Source: Pseudomonas yamanorum (lineage in GTDB: Bacteria; Pseudomonadota; Gammaproteobacteria; Pseudomonadales; Pseudomonadaceae). From it: DNA of 64,000 nt. Shown in pieces: positions 23,029 to 30,735 of the stretch (position 1 is its first letter; every line of letters begins with the position of its first letter). The notes beneath the pieces are model-generated. The model saw only the letters and a program-made list of their open reading frames with translations. It ran no database searches and was not told the origin of the DNA. Position numbers and translations under genes: made by a program. Where the stretch lies: the NCBI RefSeq assembly GCF_900105735.1, contig NZ_LT629793.1:992001-1056000 (forward strand). The letters are read 5' to 3'.

Positions 23029-23055
23029 GCCGCTATAGCGGCAAGGACGAAGTCA
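23029..23055 (+). promoter_or_regulatory. Start-associated stem-loop leader, copy 3
   Basis: A perfect GCCGC-TATA-GCGGC hairpin is followed by AAGGAC and the ATG at 23055. A C-rich tract after the previous stop (CCCCTCCCCC) precedes it, as at the other copies. Confidence 0.6.
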
Positions 23056-23444
23056 TGCCCAAAGAAAACAAACACGACTTGGCTGAAGCTGACCGCAAGC
23101 TACTCATTCAAGCTGCGCACTCCGCCCGCATCGATATCGAACCGTGCACCTGCAGCGATCCAAAGTGGCCTTTCCGGCTGGCTGGCAAGTCCGGTGTCCG
23201 TGGGCATTGGAACCCGCTCATCAACGACGGGGATGCGCTGCGCTTGGCGGTGGTCATGGGCCGCATGGAGCGCCTGGGCGTGGCCATTCACATCGTCGAG
23301 CCGTTCGACGGCGACACCGGGCCTTACACCTACGTGGACGCCGAGAAGTTCGGCGAGCACACGATGTACCACCACGCCGATCCGTTCGGCGCAACGCGCC
23401 GCGCAATCGTCGAGGCTGCCGCCGAGATTGGGAGGCGGCCATGA
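23055..23444 (+). CDS. Hypothetical phage protein (129 aa)
   Basis: A soluble 129-residue protein with a CTCSDPKWPF turn and an acidic middle part. It overlaps an 18-codon gene at its stop. No domain recognised. Confidence 0.6.
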   Translation: MPKENKHDLAEADRKLLIQAAHSARIDIEPCTCSDPKWPFRLAGKSGVRGHWNPLINDGDALRLAVVMGRMERLGVAIHIVEPFDGDTGPYTYVDAEKFGEHTMYHHADPFGATRRAIVEAAAEIGRRP

Positions 23445-23497
23445 TCGCCACCCTCTGGTTCGCCTACGTCTTCATCTACAAGGTGCATAGGCCATGA
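23441..23497 (+). CDS. 18-residue membrane micropeptide
   Basis: ATG at 23441 to TGA at 23497 encodes MIATLWFAYVFIYKVHRP, a single hydrophobic helix with a basic end. It overlaps the stop of the previous gene and the start of the next gene as ATGA on both sides. If it is not translated, the coupling chain would break here, which supports it as coding. Confidence 0.45.
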   Translation: MIATLWFAYVFIYKVHRP

Positions 23498-23823
23498 ACA
23501 GGATGGTCAACGTCCGAACTGAAGAACTGGCCGGCCCAGCGCTTGGGTGGGCAATCGGATCAATCGAAGAGCCTGAACGGCCGGCAAGAGGTCAGCTGCA
23601 GTTGGTCTTCTACGCCAGCCCGATTGACGACGTGCAGTGCGAGAAGCTGATAGCCAAGTATGCCGTCTGGGTCGAACCGGGCCATCGCTTCAACTGGTTG
23701 GCCGACACAAAGCGCGATCCTTTCGAGCGCCAGCATGGTGAAACCAAGGCGATTGCAGTGTGCCGCGCAGTTTTGGCGGCAACAATCGGCAACACCGTCA
23801 GCGTCCCCGCCGAACTCATCTAA
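23494..23823 (+). CDS. DUF2591-like phage protein
   Basis: The 109-residue protein has MVNVRTEELAGPALGWAIG near the start and a C-terminal AIAVCRAVLAATIGNTVSVP, the framework of DUF2591 phage proteins. Function unknown. Its start is coupled to the 18-residue peptide. Confidence 0.65.
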   Translation: MNRMVNVRTEELAGPALGWAIGSIEEPERPARGQLQLVFYASPIDDVQCEKLIAKYAVWVEPGHRFNWLADTKRDPFERQHGETKAIAVCRAVLAATIGNTVSVPAELI

Positions 23824-23880
23824 ACCCAATCCCCCTACATGCCTGCCGGTGAGCGGCGGGCGCACGCCTGGAAAATAATT

Positions 23881-24735
23881 ATGACCATCACCGCCCCGGT
23901 CATCCGGTACCACGGCGCCAAGTTCCGGCTTGCGCCGTGGGTATTGCAACACTTCCCACCACACACCTGCTACGTAGAGTCGTTCGGCGGCGCCGCTGGG
24001 GTGCTGATGCAAAAGCCTCGGTCGTATGCCGAGGTGTACAACGACCTCGATGGCGACATCGTTAATCTGTTCAGGGTCTTGCAGGATCAGGACTCGCGAT
24101 CGGGACTTGTCGAGCGCCTGGTATTCACACCCTATTCCCGCGAAGAGTTCGAACTGTCCTGGGAGCCGAGCGCCGAGCCGATCGAGCGTGCAAGACGGAC
24201 TATCATCAGGGCGCAAATGGGGTTCGGCTCCGCCGGTGCGACTAAGGGCGTGACCGGCTTCCGCATCGACACCAAACGCCAATACGGCACAGCCCAGTCA
24301 CTCTGGGCCTCCTATCCGGAGCAACTTGCCGAGGTTGGCCAGAGGCTGAGCGGCGTGCTAATCGAAAACCGCCCCGCGATCGAGGTGATCAAGGCGCACG
24401 ACGGCCCGCAGACATTGCATTACGTCGACCCTCCCTACGTGCATGACACCAGGTACAAAGGGGCGTCGAGCGGCCGGTACTACAAGCACGAAATGGATGA
24501 TGCCGCACACCGCGAGCTGCTCGGTTTTTTGCTCGAGCTAGAAGGAATGGTCGTGCTGTCGGGATACCCGAGTGACCTGTACGCGGAGCTTCTACCAGGC
24601 TGGGCGAGCTACAGCACATCCGCCCGCATCAGCGCCAGGCGCGGCACGGCCAACCGAACCGAGTGCATCTGGTTGAACCCCGCCTGTGTCGATCGCGTAA
24701 GCCAGATCGGCCTGGACCTCTGCGAAAGAGCATAA
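23881..24735 (+). CDS. Dam-type DNA adenine methyltransferase (D12 class)
   Basis: The 284-residue enzyme has the D12-class order: YHGAKFRLAPWVLQHF near residue 10 (SAM region), YVESFGGAAGVL near residue 31 and the catalytic DPPY at 183-186. It should methylate adenine N6; the target site cannot be read from sequence. No restriction enzyme is beside it, so it is an orphan. It may protect phage DNA or affect gene control. The ATG at 23881 is preferred over 23839, although neither has a strong ribosome binding site. A GCCG-GTGAG-CGGC hairpin lies upstream. Confidence 0.85.
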   Translation: MTITAPVIRYHGAKFRLAPWVLQHFPPHTCYVESFGGAAGVLMQKPRSYAEVYNDLDGDIVNLFRVLQDQDSRSGLVERLVFTPYSREEFELSWEPSAEPIERARRTIIRAQMGFGSAGATKGVTGFRIDTKRQYGTAQSLWASYPEQLAEVGQRLSGVLIENRPAIEVIKAHDGPQTLHYVDPPYVHDTRYKGASSGRYYKHEMDDAAHRELLGFLLELEGMVVLSGYPSDLYAELLPGWASYSTSARISARRGTANRTECIWLNPACVDRVSQIGLDLCERA

Positions 24736-24751
24736 CCCTACCCCACCTTCT

Positions 24752-24778
24752 GCCGCCCAGCGCGGCAAGGACACCCCA
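24752..24778 (+). promoter_or_regulatory. Start-associated stem-loop leader, copy 4
   Basis: GCCGC and GCGGC pair perfectly around CCAGC, directly followed by AAGGACACCCC and the ATG at 24778. A C-rich tract after the previous stop precedes it. Confidence 0.6.
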
Positions 24779-24996
24779 TGTTCGCAATCAAACTCACCCT
24801 GATCCTGCTGGGCGCTTTGCTGTACCTGGTCGGCACCGCAGGCTGGTTCTTTTGGCTCGGCCCACGCCTTCTGGCGGACGGCGAAACGGCCGACATCCTC
24901 TACGCCTTCGCCGGCACCTGCGGCTGGATGCTGATCACCTTCAGCCTGGTCATTCACATCATCAAGACAGCGCGGCCCACGGCCTGCAGGAGGTAG
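24778..24996 (+). CDS. Small two-span membrane protein (72 aa)
   Basis: Hydrophobic segments near residues 5-28 and 40-62 suggest two membrane spans with a short polar loop. It ends two bases before the excisionase start. Function unknown. Confidence 0.6.
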   Translation: MFAIKLTLILLGALLYLVGTAGWFFWLGPRLLADGETADILYAFAGTCGWMLITFSLVIHIIKTARPTACRR

Positions 24997-24998
24997 CT

Positions 24999-25232
24999 AT
25001 GGCAAAGGTCCTGGCGCAGATTACGGTCAAGCTGCCGCGCCTCATGGAGGCCGGCGAATACAGGAAGTTGCGGTACGTCGGCGGAAAGCCGAGCCTGCAG
25101 CAATTGAAAAAATGGATTGAGGATGGCGAAGTGATTGGGGAGGTGAAAGGAGGGATGTATTTCGTCGACGTGCAGGCGGCTGTGATGGGTTCGAGTGACC
25201 CGCTGCTGGCCAAAATGCTGGAGCTCGGGTGA
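24999..25232 (+). CDS. Putative excisionase
   Basis: The 77-residue protein has a winged-helix-like core (GGKPSLQQLKKWIEDGEV, then KGGMYFVD), as in phage excisionases, and directly precedes the integrase gene. A perfect AGGAGG lies before its ATG. It would direct the integrase toward excision at the tRNA-Val site. Confidence 0.75.
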   Translation: MAKVLAQITVKLPRLMEAGEYRKLRYVGGKPSLQQLKKWIEDGEVIGEVKGGMYFVDVQAAVMGSSDPLLAKMLELG

Positions 25233-26368
25233 TGGCGGCCCGGCCCCGCACGCTGCAAAACAGAAAGCTGCCGGCCAACCTGTACCCGAACGGGAAGTAC
25301 TGGCGGTACCGAAACCCGGTCACCGGCGTGATGACCAGCATCAACCGCCCCTTGGAGGAGGCAATCAAGCTGGCCCGCGCGGCCAATCTCAAGTTCGCCG
25401 AACTGGTCGTCGATGACGGTTCGCTTCTGGCTGTACTGACCGGCGACCGCTTGCCTATCGTGAGCAACCTGCTCACGCGATTCGAAGAAGAGTGGCTGCC
25501 GGACCGGTCATATGCCGCGCGCACCCTGGAGGAAATCAAGTTCAAGCTTGAGCGGTACCGGCAGGATCTGGGTGACCGGCTGATAGGTCAGCTGGACGTG
25601 CTGGCCATGGCCGAGTACCTCGACAACTTCAGCAACAACGCCTACACGAAGCACCGCGGGCTGTGGGTGCAGATCTTCGCCTTTGCGGTGGCCAAGGGCC
25701 TGGCCGAGCGTAACAACGCCGAGCTGACCCTGGTGAAGAAAGAAGCCGAGAAGAAGAGGCAGCGCCACACACTCGACGGTTTGAAGTTGATCATCGAGGC
25801 GGTGACCACGCCACCCTGGCTGAAGCGGGCAATCCGCCTGGCCCTGGCCAGCCTTCAGCGCCGGGACGACATCGTCACCTGGCTCAAGTCCGCTGCGGAT
25901 ATGGAGAAGAACACGCTCACCGTCTCTCCTGGAAAGACCCAGGGTTATGAAAACCCCGTGCACCTCAAAATCACAATGGGCGCCGCGCTGCGGGAGGTGG
26001 TCGGGGAATGCCTGCGCTCGCCGCTCGCGTCGCCCTACCTGATCCACTACAAGCCCAAGGCCCGCCGGCGGGAACAGATCGACGCAAAGGACCACTGGAC
26101 ATCGGTGACGCCTGACTACCTGACCAAGGAGTTCAGCAAAGCCAGGGACGCAGCGCATGCCTACGACCATGTGCCGGCCGGTGAGCGACCCACTTTTCAC
26201 GAGATCCGCGCATTGGGTGCCTGGCTGTATGAACAACAGAAATTCCCACAGGAATACATCCAGGCGCTCATGGGGCACGCGGACGAGAAGATGACGAAGC
26301 ACTATCAGGAGGGGCACGACGAAAAGAAGATCGAGTACCTGGAGGTGGGCGCCGAATTGGCGTTCTGA
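25229..26368 (+). CDS. int: Tyrosine integrase
   Basis: The integrase joins phage and host attachment sites. Residues 1-60 form an arm-type DNA-binding domain (NGKYWRYRNPVTG), residues 75-165 a core-binding domain, and the rest the catalytic domain. Active-site residues are Arg211 or Arg212 (LQRRDD), Lys236 (SPGKTQG), His324 and Arg327 (FHEIRALG), His350 (LMGH) and Tyr359 (TKHYQ). Length, about 379 residues, is normal for lambda-type integrases. The start GTG (25229) or ATG (25232) overlaps the excisionase stop. The gene points at the 3' end of tRNA-Val. Confidence 0.93.
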   Translation: MMAARPRTLQNRKLPANLYPNGKYWRYRNPVTGVMTSINRPLEEAIKLARAANLKFAELVVDDGSLLAVLTGDRLPIVSNLLTRFEEEWLPDRSYAARTLEEIKFKLERYRQDLGDRLIGQLDVLAMAEYLDNFSNNAYTKHRGLWVQIFAFAVAKGLAERNNAELTLVKKEAEKKRQRHTLDGLKLIIEAVTTPPWLKRAIRLALASLQRRDDIVTWLKSAADMEKNTLTVSPGKTQGYENPVHLKITMGAALREVVGECLRSPLASPYLIHYKPKARRREQIDAKDHWTSVTPDYLTKEFSKARDAAHAYDHVPAGERPTFHEIRALGAWLYEQQKFPQEYIQALMGHADEKMTKHYQEGHDEKKIEYLEVGAELAF

Positions 26369-26375
26369 GGTGGGA

Positions 26376-26407
26376 GTTTTGCAAAAGTTTTGCAAAAGTT
26401 TTGCAAA
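26376..26407. repeat. Three tandem 11-base repeats (candidate integrase arm sites)
   Basis: AGTTTTGCAAA is repeated three times in tandem immediately after the integrase stop. Its place between int and the attachment site fits arm-type integrase binding sites. Confidence 0.5.
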
Positions 26408-26418
26408 TCGCAGACAAC

Positions 26419-26451
26419 AAAAAAGGGCTCACCTTTCGGTGAGCCCTTCTA
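26419..26451 (-). terminator. Terminator downstream of tRNA-Val(GAC)
   Basis: On the minus strand GGGCTCACC and GGTGAGCCC pair around GAAA, followed by TTTTTT. It ends leftward transcripts from tRNA-Val. The plus-strand version has only a weak T-run. Confidence 0.8.
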
Positions 26452-26476
26452 GACCGCCCAGCAGAGCGGATTTTGT

Positions 26477-26554
26477 TTGGTAGGCGCGATTGGACTCGAA
26501 CCAACGACCCCCACCATGTCAAGGTGGTGCTCTAACCAACTGAGCTACGTGCCT
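26477..26554 (-). tRNA. tRNA-Val(GAC), prophage attachment site
   Basis: Reading the minus strand, the acceptor stem is AGGCACG with CGCGCCT, the D arm GCTCAGTTGGTTAGAGC, the anticodon loop TTGACAT and the T arm GGTTCGAGTCC, and CCA is encoded. The gene is intact and forms the boundary between prophage and chromosome. The crossover core must lie in its 3' part, but the second copy is outside the window. Confidence 0.93.
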
Positions 26555-26738
26555 GCTGTGAGGCGGCATTCTACGGAATTCCCGAGGGGTGTCAACACCT
26601 TTTTTGCAGCTAAGCCTATGAATATGCGAATTTTTTATTTGTGAGCGGCATGACGGTATTTTTCCAGTGGCTGGCAGCGGATTTTCAACTCAGGTAGGAT
26701 CGGCGCACTCGTAAAAAATATAAAACAGAGGTTCCAGG

Positions 26739-28022
26739 ATGGCGAACACCCCCTACCCCCAGTCGTATTACGCCGCGTCTGCGAATGCGGTACCTCCTCG
26801 CCCTGAGCTGCAAGGTGAAGTCGAAACCGATGTGTGCGTGATTGGTGCCGGCTATACCGGGCTTTCCAGCGCGCTGTTCCTGCTGGAGAACGGTTTTCGC
26901 GTAACAGTGCTGGAAGCCGCCAAGGTGGGGTTTGGCGCGTCGGGTCGCAACGGCGGGCAAATCGTCAACAGTTACAGCCGTGATATCGATGTGATCGAGC
27001 GCAGCGTCGGCCCCAAGCAGGCGCAGTTGCTGGGCGCGATGGCGTTTGAAGGCGGCAAAATCATTCGGGAGCGTGTGTCCAAGTATCAGATCCAGTGCGA
27101 CTTGAAGGACGGCGGTGTGTTTGCCGCCCTGAATAGCAAGCACATGGGCCACCTGGAGTCGCAGAAGCGCCTGTGGGAGCGCTATGGGCACACTCAGCTG
27201 GAGTTGCTGGACGAGCGCCGCATTCGCGAAGTGGTCGCCTGTGACAACTATGTAGGCGGCCTGCTGGACATGAGCGGCGGGCACATTCACCCGCTGAACC
27301 TGGCGCTGGGCGAAGCGGTGGCGGTGGAATCACTCGGCGGCACGATCTACGAGCAGTCGGCGGCGATTCGCATTGAACGTGGCGCCAATCCGGTGGTGCA
27401 TACAGCCCACGGCAAGGTCAGGGCCAAGTTCATTATCGTCGCGGGCAATGCGTATCTCGGGAACCTGGTGCCGGAGCTGGCAGCCAAGTCGATGCCGTGC
27501 GGTACGCAGGTCATCACGACTGCGCCACTGGGTGACGAGCTGGCGAAGACGCTGTTACCGCAGGATTACTGCGTCGAGGACTGCAACTATTTGCTGGATT
27601 ACTACCGACTCACCAGCGACAAGCGCCTGATCTTCGGCGGCGGCGTGGTGTATGGCGCGCGGGACCCGGCGAATATCGAAGCGATCATCCGGCCGAAGAT
27701 GCTCAAAGCATTCCCGCAGCTCAAGGACGTGAAGATCGACTACGCCTGGACCGGCAATTTCCTACTGACCCTGTCGCGTCTGCCGCAGGTCGGCCGCCTG
27801 GGGGACAACATCTATTATTCCCAGGGCTGCAGCGGCCATGGCGTGACGTACACCCACTTGGCAGGCAAGGTACTGGCGGAAGCACTGAGAGGCCAGGCTG
27901 AGCGTTTTGATGCGTTTGCCGACCTGCCGCACTACCCTTTCCCGGGCGGGCAACTGTTGCGCACGCCGTTTGCGGCGTTGGGGGCCTGGTATTACGGGCT
28001 GCGGGACAAGCTGGGGTTCTGA
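26739..28022 (+). CDS. puuB: FAD-dependent gamma-glutamylputrescine oxidase-like enzyme
   Basis: The 427-residue enzyme has an N-terminal FAD-binding motif (DVCVIGAGYTGLSSALFL near residue 31), then GFGASGRNGGQIV, and late motifs YAWTGNFLLTLSRLPQVG and YYSQGCSGHGVTYTHLAGK. These fit the PuuB/DAO family that oxidises gamma-glutamylputrescine in putrescine breakdown. Other D-amino-acid-oxidase-like substrates are possible because no puu partner gene is adjacent. It is a single-gene unit between the prophage-carrying tRNA and a tRNA cluster, and a GC-rich hairpin follows it. Confidence 0.8.
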   Translation: MANTPYPQSYYAASANAVPPRPELQGEVETDVCVIGAGYTGLSSALFLLENGFRVTVLEAAKVGFGASGRNGGQIVNSYSRDIDVIERSVGPKQAQLLGAMAFEGGKIIRERVSKYQIQCDLKDGGVFAALNSKHMGHLESQKRLWERYGHTQLELLDERRIREVVACDNYVGGLLDMSGGHIHPLNLALGEAVAVESLGGTIYEQSAAIRIERGANPVVHTAHGKVRAKFIIVAGNAYLGNLVPELAAKSMPCGTQVITTAPLGDELAKTLLPQDYCVEDCNYLLDYYRLTSDKRLIFGGGVVYGARDPANIEAIIRPKMLKAFPQLKDVKIDYAWTGNFLLTLSRLPQVGRLGDNIYYSQGCSGHGVTYTHLAGKVLAEALRGQAERFDAFADLPHYPFPGGQLLRTPFAALGAWYYGLRDKLGF

Positions 28023-28084
28023 TCCCGGATCGCGGGGCTGGCTTGCCGGCCCCGCATCAAGCACCGAGCCAAATCGCAGACACA

Positions 28085-28113
28085 AAAAACCCCGGTCTTT
28101 CGACCAGGGTCTT
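28085..28113 (-). terminator. Terminator of the tRNA-Val/Asp/Asp operon
   Basis: On the minus strand ACCCTGGTC and GACCGGGGT pair around GAAA, followed by six T. It lies downstream of the three minus-strand tRNAs. Confidence 0.75.
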
Positions 28114-28184
28114 TGCTATCGATCCAACCAAGCCATAGGCTTGCTTTGGCGTCTCAAGGCGTTCAGTGGGCCTTGGAACAGATA

Positions 28185-28261
28185 TGGCGCAGCGGACGGG
28201 ACTCGAACCCGCGACCCCCGGCGTGACAGGCCGGTATTCTAACCGACTGAACTACCGCTGC
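28185..28261 (-). tRNA. tRNA-Asp(GTC), copy 2
   Basis: Minus strand: acceptor GCAGCGG with CCGCTGC, D arm GTTCAGTCGGTTAGAAT, anticodon loop CTGTCAC, T arm GGTTCGAGTCC, encoded CCA. Identical to the copy at 28367. Confidence 0.95.
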
Positions 28262-28366
28262 GTATCGCTCAGACTGCTGAAGTGTCACCTTCAACCGCCT
28301 TCAAACATCTGACTGATCAGCCTTGGCTGTTCAATCTCAAATCTGAAACATCAGACCTGGAAAATA

Positions 28367-28443
28367 TGGCGCAGCGGACGGGACTCGAACCCGCGACCCC
28401 CGGCGTGACAGGCCGGTATTCTAACCGACTGAACTACCGCTGC
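28367..28443 (-). tRNA. tRNA-Asp(GTC), copy 1
   Basis: Same sequence and anticodon loop (CTGTCAC) as the copy at 28185; second gene of a Val-Asp-Asp tRNA operon read on the minus strand. Confidence 0.95.
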
Positions 28444-28498
28444 GCGTCGGTGCAACCTTTAACGTTGCGTCTTGCCCGAAGGCAAAACTCTCAAGAAG

Positions 28499-28574
28499 TG
28501 GTGGGTGATGACGGGATCGAACCGCCGACCCTCTGCTTGTAAGGCAGATGCTCTCCCAGCTGAGCTAATCACCC
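28499..28574 (-). tRNA. tRNA-Val(TAC)
   Basis: Minus strand: acceptor GGGTGAT with ATCACCC, D arm GCTCAGCTGGGAGAGC, anticodon loop containing TAC (CTTACAA), T arm GGTTCGATCC, encoded CCA. It is the first gene of the tRNA operon. Confidence 0.95.
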
Positions 28575-28681
28575 TTTGCTTCGTTGAGGCCGCGAAATTT
28601 ACGCAGGTAGCGGACCTAAGTCAATAGCCTGCTTGAAGTTTTTCTGAAAAAGACAAAATTGCTTCAGCACCGCGACCCGCC

Positions 28682-29461
28682 CTACTCGCTGTAAATCATC
28701 TTCTTGCTCATGCCACCATCAACCACGAACTCCTGGCCAGTCACAAACCCGGCATTGCGCGACAGCAACCACGCCACCATCGCCGCCACGTCTTCCACCG
28801 TGCCTACCCTGCCCGCCGGGTGCTGGGCGTGATCGGCATCCGTCAGCGGCTCGGCACGGCGTGCAGCCGGATCACGGGCATCGATCCAGCCCGGGCTGAC
28901 GGCATTGACCCGCACTTCCGGCCCAAGGCTCATGGCCAGCGCGTGAGTCAGGGCCAGCAAACCGCCCTTGCTCGCTGCGTAAGCCTCCGTATCCGGCTCC
29001 GACTGGCGGGCCCGGGTCGACGCCAGGTTAACGATGGCACCACCGTGGGCTCGCAGGTAAGGCGCACAGTGCTTGGCCAGCAGCATCGGCCCACTGAGGT
29101 TCACCGCCATTACGCGGTTCCAGTAAGCCAGGTCGAGACTTTCCAGGGTGATATTGCGCGGATCGGCCACCGCCGCATTGCACACCAATGCATCCAGGCG
29201 CCCGAACTGGCCAAGCACCTCGGCCACGCCCTGGGCAACCTGCCGCTCATCCGCGACATCCATGGTGATAAACCAGGCATTGTCGCCCAGCACCTTGGAC
29301 ACCTTGGAACCGCGCTCACGATCAAGATCCGTGAGCACCACCTGCCAGCCTTCGCTGATCAGCCAGGCGGCAATGCCCAGGCCGATGCCCCGCGCCGCGC
29401 CGGTCACCAATGCGACGCGCCCGTTACTGGCGCCCGCAGCTTCCATGGACCACTCGATCAC
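28682..29461 (-). CDS. Short-chain dehydrogenase/reductase
   Basis: The 259-residue enzyme has the NAD(P)-binding TGAARGIG near residue 20, the NAA motif (CNAAVADP), the catalytic Ser (LASTRARQ) and the YAASK catalytic pair. The C-terminal [11 protein letters not shown] is typical of classical SDRs. Substrate unknown. The start is GTG at 29461, overlapping the metZ stop; an ATG at 29446 is an alternative. It is cotranscribed with metZ. Confidence 0.88.
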   Translation of the reverse strand: MIEWSMEAAGASNGRVALVTGAARGIGLGIAAWLISEGWQVVLTDLDRERGSKVSKVLGDNAWFITMDVADERQVAQGVAEVLGQFGRLDALVCNAAVADPRNITLESLDLAYWNRVMAVNLSGPMLLAKHCAPYLRAHGGAIVNLASTRARQSEPDTEAYAASKGGLLALTHALAMSLGPEVRVNAVSPGWIDARDPAARRAEPLTDADHAQHPAGRVGTVEDVAAMVAWLLSRNAGFVTGQEFVVDGGMSKKMIYSE

Positions 29462-30669
29462 AGGGCAGCCAACCCACGGGCCAGATCGGCCTGCAAGTCA
29501 GCAACGTCTTCCAGGCCGACGGCAATGCGGATCAGGCTGTCGCGGATACCGGCCGCTTCACGCTCCTGCGGCGCCAGGCGGCCGTGGGAGGTAGTGCTTG
29601 GATGCGTGATGGTGGTCTTGCTGTCACCCAGGTTGGCGGTGATGGAAATCAGGCGGGTTGCATCGATAAAGCGCCAGGCGCCCTCTTTGCCGCCCTTGAC
29701 CTCGAAACTCACCACCGCGCCAAAACCACGCTGCTGACGCTGGGCCAACGCGTGTTGCGGGTGGCTCTTGAGGCCGGCGTAGTGGACTTTCTCGATGCCA
29801 TCCTGCTGCTCCAGCCACTCGGCCAGGGCCTGGGCGTTGGCGCAATGGGCCTTCATCCGCAGGCTCAGGGTTTCCAGGCCTTTGAGGAAGATCCAGGCAT
29901 TGAACGGGCTCAGGGTCGGGCCGGCAGTGCGCAAGAAGCCCACCACTTCCTTCATCTGCTCGCTGCGACCGGCAACCACACCGCCCATGCAACGACCCTG
30001 GCCGTCGATGAACTTGGTGGCAGAATGCACGACGATGTCCGCGCCCAGCTTCAGCGGCTGTTGCAGCGCCGGGGTGCAGAAGCAGTTGTCGACGATCAAC
30101 ATCGCACCCTTGGCGTGAGCCACTTCGGACAATGCGGCGATGTCTACCAGTTCGGCCAACGGATTGGACGGTGACTCCACAAACAGCAATTTGGTGTTGG
30201 CCTTGATGGCCGCGTCCCAACCGGACAGGTCCGCCAGTGGCACGTAGTCGACTTCAATGCCAAAGCGCTTGAAGTACTTTTCGAACAGGCTGATGGTGGA
30301 ACCAAACACACTGCGCGATACCAGGACATGGTCGCCGGCGCTGCACAGGCTCATGACCACCGCGAGAATCGCGGCCATGCCCGTGGCAGTGGCGACAGCT
30401 TGCTCGGCGCCTTCCAGCGCGGCGATACGCTCTTCGAACGCACGCACGGTCGGGTTGGTGTAGCGCGAATACACGTTCCCCGGCACTTCACCGGCAAAAC
30501 GCGCAGCCGCGTCGGCGGCTGTGCGGAACACATAGCTGGAGGTAAAGAACATCGGGTCACCGTGCTCACCTTCCGGGGTGCGGTGCTGGCCGGCGCGCAC
30601 AGCCAGGGTATCGAAAGCTACGCCATCAAGGTCGCTGTCCAAACGACCGGCATCCCATTCCTGACTCAT
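29458..30669 (-). CDS. metZ: O-succinylhomoserine sulfhydrylase
   Basis: MetZ makes homocysteine from O-succinylhomoserine and sulfide in methionine synthesis. The 403-residue PLP enzyme shows [20 protein letters not shown] near residue 66, [11 protein letters not shown] and the PLP lysine in [12 protein letters not shown]. Near the end SLGHSR-type Cys/Met-enzyme motifs appear as [11 protein letters not shown]. The position after purF and before an SDR gene is usual for Pseudomonas. A terminator separates it from purF. Confidence 0.92.
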   Translation of the reverse strand: MSQEWDAGRLDSDLDGVAFDTLAVRAGQHRTPEGEHGDPMFFTSSYVFRTAADAAARFAGEVPGNVYSRYTNPTVRAFEERIAALEGAEQAVATATGMAAILAVVMSLCSAGDHVLVSRSVFGSTISLFEKYFKRFGIEVDYVPLADLSGWDAAIKANTKLLFVESPSNPLAELVDIAALSEVAHAKGAMLIVDNCFCTPALQQPLKLGADIVVHSATKFIDGQGRCMGGVVAGRSEQMKEVVGFLRTAGPTLSPFNAWIFLKGLETLSLRMKAHCANAQALAEWLEQQDGIEKVHYAGLKSHPQHALAQRQQRGFGAVVSFEVKGGKEGAWRFIDATRLISITANLGDSKTTITHPSTTSHGRLAPQEREAAGIRDSLIRIAVGLEDVADLQADLARGLAAL

Positions 30670-30705
30670 GCTCTACTCCTCAACTCGAATGCTTTATCAA
30701 AGATA

Positions 30706-30731
30706 CAAAACCGGCCCCTCAGGGCCGGTGT
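30706..30731 (-). terminator. purF terminator
   Basis: On the minus strand ACCGGCCC and GGGCCGGT pair around TGAG, followed by TTTGTAT. It sits between purF and metZ. Confidence 0.75.
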
Positions 30732-30735
30732 CTAC

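Larger units (their letters stand above)
1..26476. mobile_element. Lambdoid prophage, integrase-proximal part (left end outside window)
   Basis: The block contains, in lambdoid order around a CI/Cro switch, replication genes O and P, NinG, a Q-position gene, holin and terminase on the minus strand, and recombination genes, excisionase and integrase on the plus strand. The integrase gene ends about 110 bases from the 3' end of tRNA-Val(GAC), where chromosomal genes resume. Head and tail genes and the other attachment site are not in the window. No transposase is seen. Whether the phage is functional cannot be judged, but every recognisable gene here is open and full length apart from the edge-cut terminase. 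Confidence 0.95.
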
